Source of the DNA: Anaerolineaceae bacterium
Lineage (GTDB): Bacteria; Chloroflexota; Anaerolineae; Anaerolineales; Anaerolineaceae
Assembly (NCBI GenBank): GCA_003532515.1
Contig: DOEX01000044.1
Coordinates: forward strand, 1-5,794
DNA: 5,794 nt
Direction: 5' to 3'
In this document: positions 5,016 through 5,794 of the stretch, piece by piece
Layout: each line of letters opens with the position of its first letter
Position numbering within the stretch: the first letter of the stretch is position 1
Position numbers and translations under genes: made by a program
Notes under the pieces: model-generated
What the model was told of the DNA's origin: nothing
Databases searched by the model: none
Seen by the model: the letters and a program-made list of their open reading frames with translations, nothing else

Positions 5016-5794
5016 ATGAAACGAGTAGAAAAGCAGAACAACGAGAAAAGACCACGTAAGGGCTACGTTAAGTGGCTTTTTCAGATGTTCTACAAACCCC
5101 GCGCCACACTGACCAAAGTGGGTGCTGAGGATATCTCCAACAAGCGCGCGCCCTTGCTTTTTATCAGTATTTTGGTGGTTTTGGCGGTGCTGATCGCCGC
5201 TCCAGTCAAAACTCAGCAACTTCAGATGGGTGCAACCATACCGGACGACTTTCAATGGTGGTCCGAGCAGCAGCAACAACAATACCTGGAGGCGCAAGCC
5301 AACCAGGCATCCCCGATCTTCATGATCCTTTTCCCTGCGCTCTCCGGCATCCTCGGTTACCTGGTTTTCAGCCTGTTGATGGCGAGCATTCTCTACCTGG
5401 CACTCACCCTGGCTGGCAGCCGTGCGCCGCGCTTGAAAATTGGCAACCTGGTTGCCTGGGCAATGGTACCCTTTGGTCTGCGCGAGCTGGTCAAGTTTTT
5501 TGTCATTGGTTCCAGCAAACAACTGGTTGAAAACCCTGGCCTTTCCAATCTGATCGAAGCCGACGCAGAGGGTGTGAGCGCTTATCTGCGCGGCATTTTG
5601 GGCAGCATTGACCTTTATTGGCTCTTATTCCTGGTTTTACTGATCATCGGTGCTATCCTTATTTCAGGATTGAAGAAAAGCAAAGCCATCCTGACCACCA
5701 TTATCGCCGTTCTGATCATGCTGCTTTTACAGGGTCTCCCAAGTCTGATCGGCAGCCTGTTGGGTGGTCTGGAAGCTGGCGGAGCAGGGTTTTA
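5016..5794 (+). CDS. Yip1-family integral membrane protein, 3' end beyond window
   Basis: Open frame of 259 codons running off the right edge with no stop. The ATG is set by GAGG 6 bases upstream. The first 30 residues are basic and cytoplasmic in appearance (KRVEKQNNEKRPRKGYVKW), followed by FYKPRATLTKV, which resembles the proline-containing lead-in of Yip1-domain proteins. Hydrophobic segments lie at about 46-62, 101-131 (possibly two spans), 146-164, 199-217 and 223-240. A glutamine-rich, probably external loop (QQQQQ near 85-89) separates the first two. The WAMVPFGLRELVKFF segment (148-162) has the Pro-containing helix typical of the family. The bacterial function of this family is unknown; many lie beside membrane transport genes, but no such partner is visible here. 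The protein ends in a Gly/Leu-rich stretch at the edge, close to the expected full length. Confidence 0.75.
   Translation, partial: MKRVEKQNNEKRPRKGYVKWLFQMFYKPRATLTKVGAEDISNKRAPLLFISILVVLAVLIAAPVKTQQLQMGATIPDDFQWWSEQQQQQYLEAQANQASPIFMILFPALSGILGYLVFSLLMASILYLALTLAGSRAPRLKIGNLVAWAMVPFGLRELVKFFVIGSSKQLVENPGLSNLIEADAEGVSAYLRGILGSIDLYWLLFLVLLIIGAILISGLKKSKAILTTIIAVLIMLLLQGLPSLIGSLLGGLEAGGAGF

Noticed and set aside
4817..5059. 80-residue plus-strand open frame between the arrays and the Yip1 gene
   Set aside because: Starts within repeat DNA without a ribosome binding site, is composed largely of translated repeats, and overlaps the better-supported Yip1-family start at 5016.
5001..5522. 173-residue minus-strand open frame
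   Set aside because: Lies opposite the membrane protein gene, whose plus frame shows a ribosome binding site, several membrane spans and family-like segments.

Overview
The window looks like a chromosomal segment of an anaerobic-type environmental bacterium, most likely Chloroflexota (Anaerolineae). This is an inference from the gene mix (ROK fructokinase with a zinc site, a tldD-tldE pair, a Yip1-family membrane protein), the moderate GC content and the abundance of hairpin-rich intergenic repeats. No rRNA, tRNA or other phylogenetic marker is present, so the assignment is tentative.

Layout. Bases 3-722 (+) hold the 3' three-quarters of a ROK-family fructokinase whose start lies left of the window. 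Bases 723-1203 form a repeat-rich gap between convergent genes. It contains a short hairpin just after the fructokinase, two direct copies of a ~125 bp structured repeat (792-916 and 975-1101), a rho-independent terminator serving the minus strand (1106-1141) and a separate inverted repeat (1155-1187). Bases 1204-4045 on the minus strand are a two-gene operon, tldD then tldE, separated by one base. It has a good ribosome binding site before each gene and a TATAAT-like -10 box upstream of tldD. The pair should form a TldD/TldE heteromeric metalloprotease, with the HExxxH zinc site only in TldD.

Bases 4046-5015 are the most unusual part. A small DUF559 (Vsr/restriction-endonuclease-like fold) gene at 4359-4724 sits between two arrays of one palindromic repeat. 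The array is direct on the left (three 30 bp units plus a degraded one) and inverted on the right (two units). The inner ends match as an imperfect inverted repeat. The whole 4164-4826 block reads as one unit, nuclease gene plus inverted repeat arrays, and is the best candidate here for an undescribed mobile or repeat-spreading system. A second hairpin repeat of similar architecture but different sequence follows at 4841-4886.

From 5016 to the right edge a Yip1-family multi-spanning membrane protein begins and runs off the window. It is an open reading frame without a stop.

The genes show no shared pathway. Fructokinase is sugar catabolism, TldDE is peptide processing, Yip1 is a membrane protein of unknown role and the DUF559 block looks like an insertion. 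A heptamer-based repeat occurs at the fructokinase stop codon and again upstream of tldD, in the same orientation, bracketing the tldDE segment.
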